Below, one piece after another: positions 18,993 through 20,000 of a stretch of 20,000 bases of DNA (position 1 is the stretch's first letter; each line of letters begins with the position of its first letter). This DNA comes from Mesostigma viride (lineage: Eukaryota; Streptophyta; Mesostigmatophyceae; Mesostigmatales; Mesostigmataceae): positions 1 to 20,000 of the forward strand of contig RPFO01001788.1 in NCBI GenBank assembly GCA_009746045.1, given 5' to 3'. A model generated the notes under the pieces. It searched no databases, was not told where the DNA came from, and saw only the letters and a list, made by a program, of their open reading frames with translations. The translations under genes were made by a program, and so were the position numbers.

Positions 18993-19578
18993 TGTGAAAC
19001 GACTGGTCCAACCTAAAAAAATTTTGAATTTTTGCCGTGTCCAGTAACGGTCCTAGGTTGCACCCGCGGGACGTTCCGGCAGCTGTACAGAATAGATCAG
19101 AAAGATACGCCGCGGAATGACGCCAGTGCCCGGCAAATGTGAGTCGGGAACTGAACAGTCACTACAAACGTCGAAAATCTATTGCTCCACCCCCCCAAAA
19201 AAAGCGTTCCGGAACTGTTCGAAGCGAATAGCACTGACAGGATTCGAACCTGCGTCCAGAGTGAGGTTGCGGAGTGAGGGAGGCCAGCCATCATGGTCCG
19301 CACACAAATCTGGCTCGGGTCCGATCCCTGTCAGTGCTCTTCGCTTCGAACAGGTCCGGAACGCTTTTTTGTGGGGATGGAGCAATAAATACTCGACATT
19401 TGCAGTGACTGTTCAGTTCCGGGCTCACAAATGATTTGCCGGGCACAGGCGTCGTTGCGCGGCGTATCTTTGTGATCTTTTCTGTACAGCTGTCGGAACG
19501 TCCCGCGGGTGCAACCTAGGACCGTTACTGGACACGGCAAAAATTTAAAATTTTTCAGGTTGGACCAGTCGTTTCACA
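18993..19578. mobile_element. Small foldback (hairpin) element, 586 bp
   Basis: TGTGAAACGACTGGTCCAAC at the left end is the reverse complement of the right end (to 19578). Arms of about 245 bp (18993 to about 19240, and about 19328 to 19578) match throughout with scattered mismatches: GCAACCTAGGACCGTTACTG on the right against its complement near 19029-19050, then the CCCGCGGG and CTGTACAG boxes. About 85 bp of loop lies between. There is no coding capacity. Length and shape fit a MITE-like or foldback element. I did not find an unambiguous target-site duplication, and the left end sits in a small separate hairpin (AGTCGTTT/AAACGACT, 18983-19004). Confidence 0.7.
19230..19338 (-). other. tRNA-like 3' halves facing outward at the foldback loop
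   Basis: On the minus strand, GCAGG TTCGAAT CCTGT forms a T-arm-like stem-loop, and CAGTGCT after it pairs with AGCACTG 109 nt away, like a 7-bp acceptor stem. GGTTCGAATCC (19240-19250) fits the Pol III B box perfectly. The other side of the loop has a weaker outward-pointing match on the plus strand (GGGTCCGATCC, 19318-19328). No A box or anticodon arm is evident and the spacing is too long, so this is not a functional tRNA gene. It may be tRNA-derived. Confidence 0.4.
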
Positions 19579-19796
19579 TGATTCGTCGTACGTACGCACA
19601 TATCCTCGCATGCCATGTCGACGCTGCACTGACACACACCAGGGACTTTGGAAGGTGCGCACCCAGCCCGCCCAGGTAATTGATGCGGTGTTTTGCAGGC
19701 GCGCACCGCCGGATGCGCCCACCACGCCCGCCACCGCACGTCCAGTGACCGACTGTGGTCCACGTTCTTTTTCGCCTGCGGGTGCAGCCCCCATAA
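19579..19796. other. GC-rich sequence right of the foldback element
   Basis: Contains GTACGTACG, then proline/alanine-rich open frames on the plus strand and a minus-strand frame (19574-19945) with a leucine-rich hydrophobic stretch that is an effect of a CAA/CAG repeat near 19852-19888. No assignment is possible. Confidence 0.35.
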
Positions 19797-20000
19797 TGCG
19801 TACGAGCAGCTTCACGGCTTTCTTCTTTGGAAATCAAGAACAACGGGCCTGACAACAACAACAACGACAGCAGCATCAGCTCCAACAAGAGTGAGTTGCG
19901 GGATTTTACGTACGTGGTTTTTCTATTTTTTTTTTCACCTGGCATGTTGAGTATTCATCCCATTTTGCGTCATGACGGCTTCCTGAACGACGACTCTCTC
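19797..20000 (+). other. Open frame reaching the window edge, possible exon
   Basis: From the stop at 19794-19796 this frame stays open for 68 codons to the end of the window. It includes a stretch NNGPDNNNNNDSSISSNKSE, which looks like a low-complexity asparagine/serine linker of a eukaryotic protein. AAGAGTGAGT near 19888-19896 resembles a splice donor, and TTTTGCAG at 19691-19698 an acceptor. Two competing frames across 19610-19950 are also open, so the coding frame cannot be decided, and no domain is recognised. Confidence 0.22.

Noticed and set aside
19230-19338. A functional tRNA gene on the minus strand
   Set aside because: A T-arm-like stem and a 7-bp terminal pairing exist, but there is no A box, no D-arm or anticodon arm in place, and 109 nt between the ends. 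The terminal pairing also follows from the larger inverted repeat.
19574-19945. Minus-strand 123-codon frame with a leucine-rich signal-like stretch
   Set aside because: The leucines come from reading a CAA/CAG-type repeat on the other strand. Competing plus-strand frames are at least as plausible and no domain is recognisable.

Overview
This looks like nuclear DNA of a eukaryote, probably an animal, though nothing here fixes the species. There are no bacterial operons, no ribosome-binding-site/ORF packing and no gene with a recognisable protein family. More than 85% of the window is repeats, organised at several scales, and every reading frame reported is doubtful.

Layout: 1-548 holds about 2.4 copies of a 228-bp tandem repeat with GC-rich palindromes. 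820-990 is AT-rich low-complexity DNA. 990-1618 is plain sequence with one 53-bp tandem duplication. From 1619 to 18396 lies one 16.8-kb structure: a giant inverted repeat. Its left arm (1619 to about 4640) matches the reverse complement of its right arm (about 15940 to 18396). Going inward from each end, the arm has about 1.2 kb of unique-looking DNA, a 30-bp C-rich minisatellite (about 25 units on the left, about 6 on the right), a 275-bp single-copy spacer, and then a satellite of 66-71-bp monomers. The satellite fills 3884-16706 (roughly 185-190 monomers). It runs in one orientation to about 15661 and then flips at a junction with 5-bp microhomology, so its last kilobase is inverted and completes the palindrome. 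Inside it are nested higher-order duplications, the clearest a nearly identical block repeated at an offset of 4336-4340 bp.

Right of the giant element come two short hairpins (18400-18464) and a stretch with several ACATGT palindromes (18640-18980). A second, small foldback element follows (18993-19578, arms about 245 bp). Each side of its loop carries a sequence resembling a tRNA T-arm / Pol III B box. The last 400 bp contains open frames with splice-like signals, one running off the end of the window.

Interpretation: long terminal inverted repeats built partly of tandem repeats, around a repeat-filled centre, with no transposase, resemble the architecture of foldback elements (Drosophila FB, Galileo). 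That comparison is by structure only. The alternative is a segmental palindrome that formed around a satellite array. Both arms carry an outward-facing TATA-like box followed by an open frame, but substitutions between the arms show no sign of protein-level constraint. If transcribed, both inverted structures would give long hairpin RNAs.
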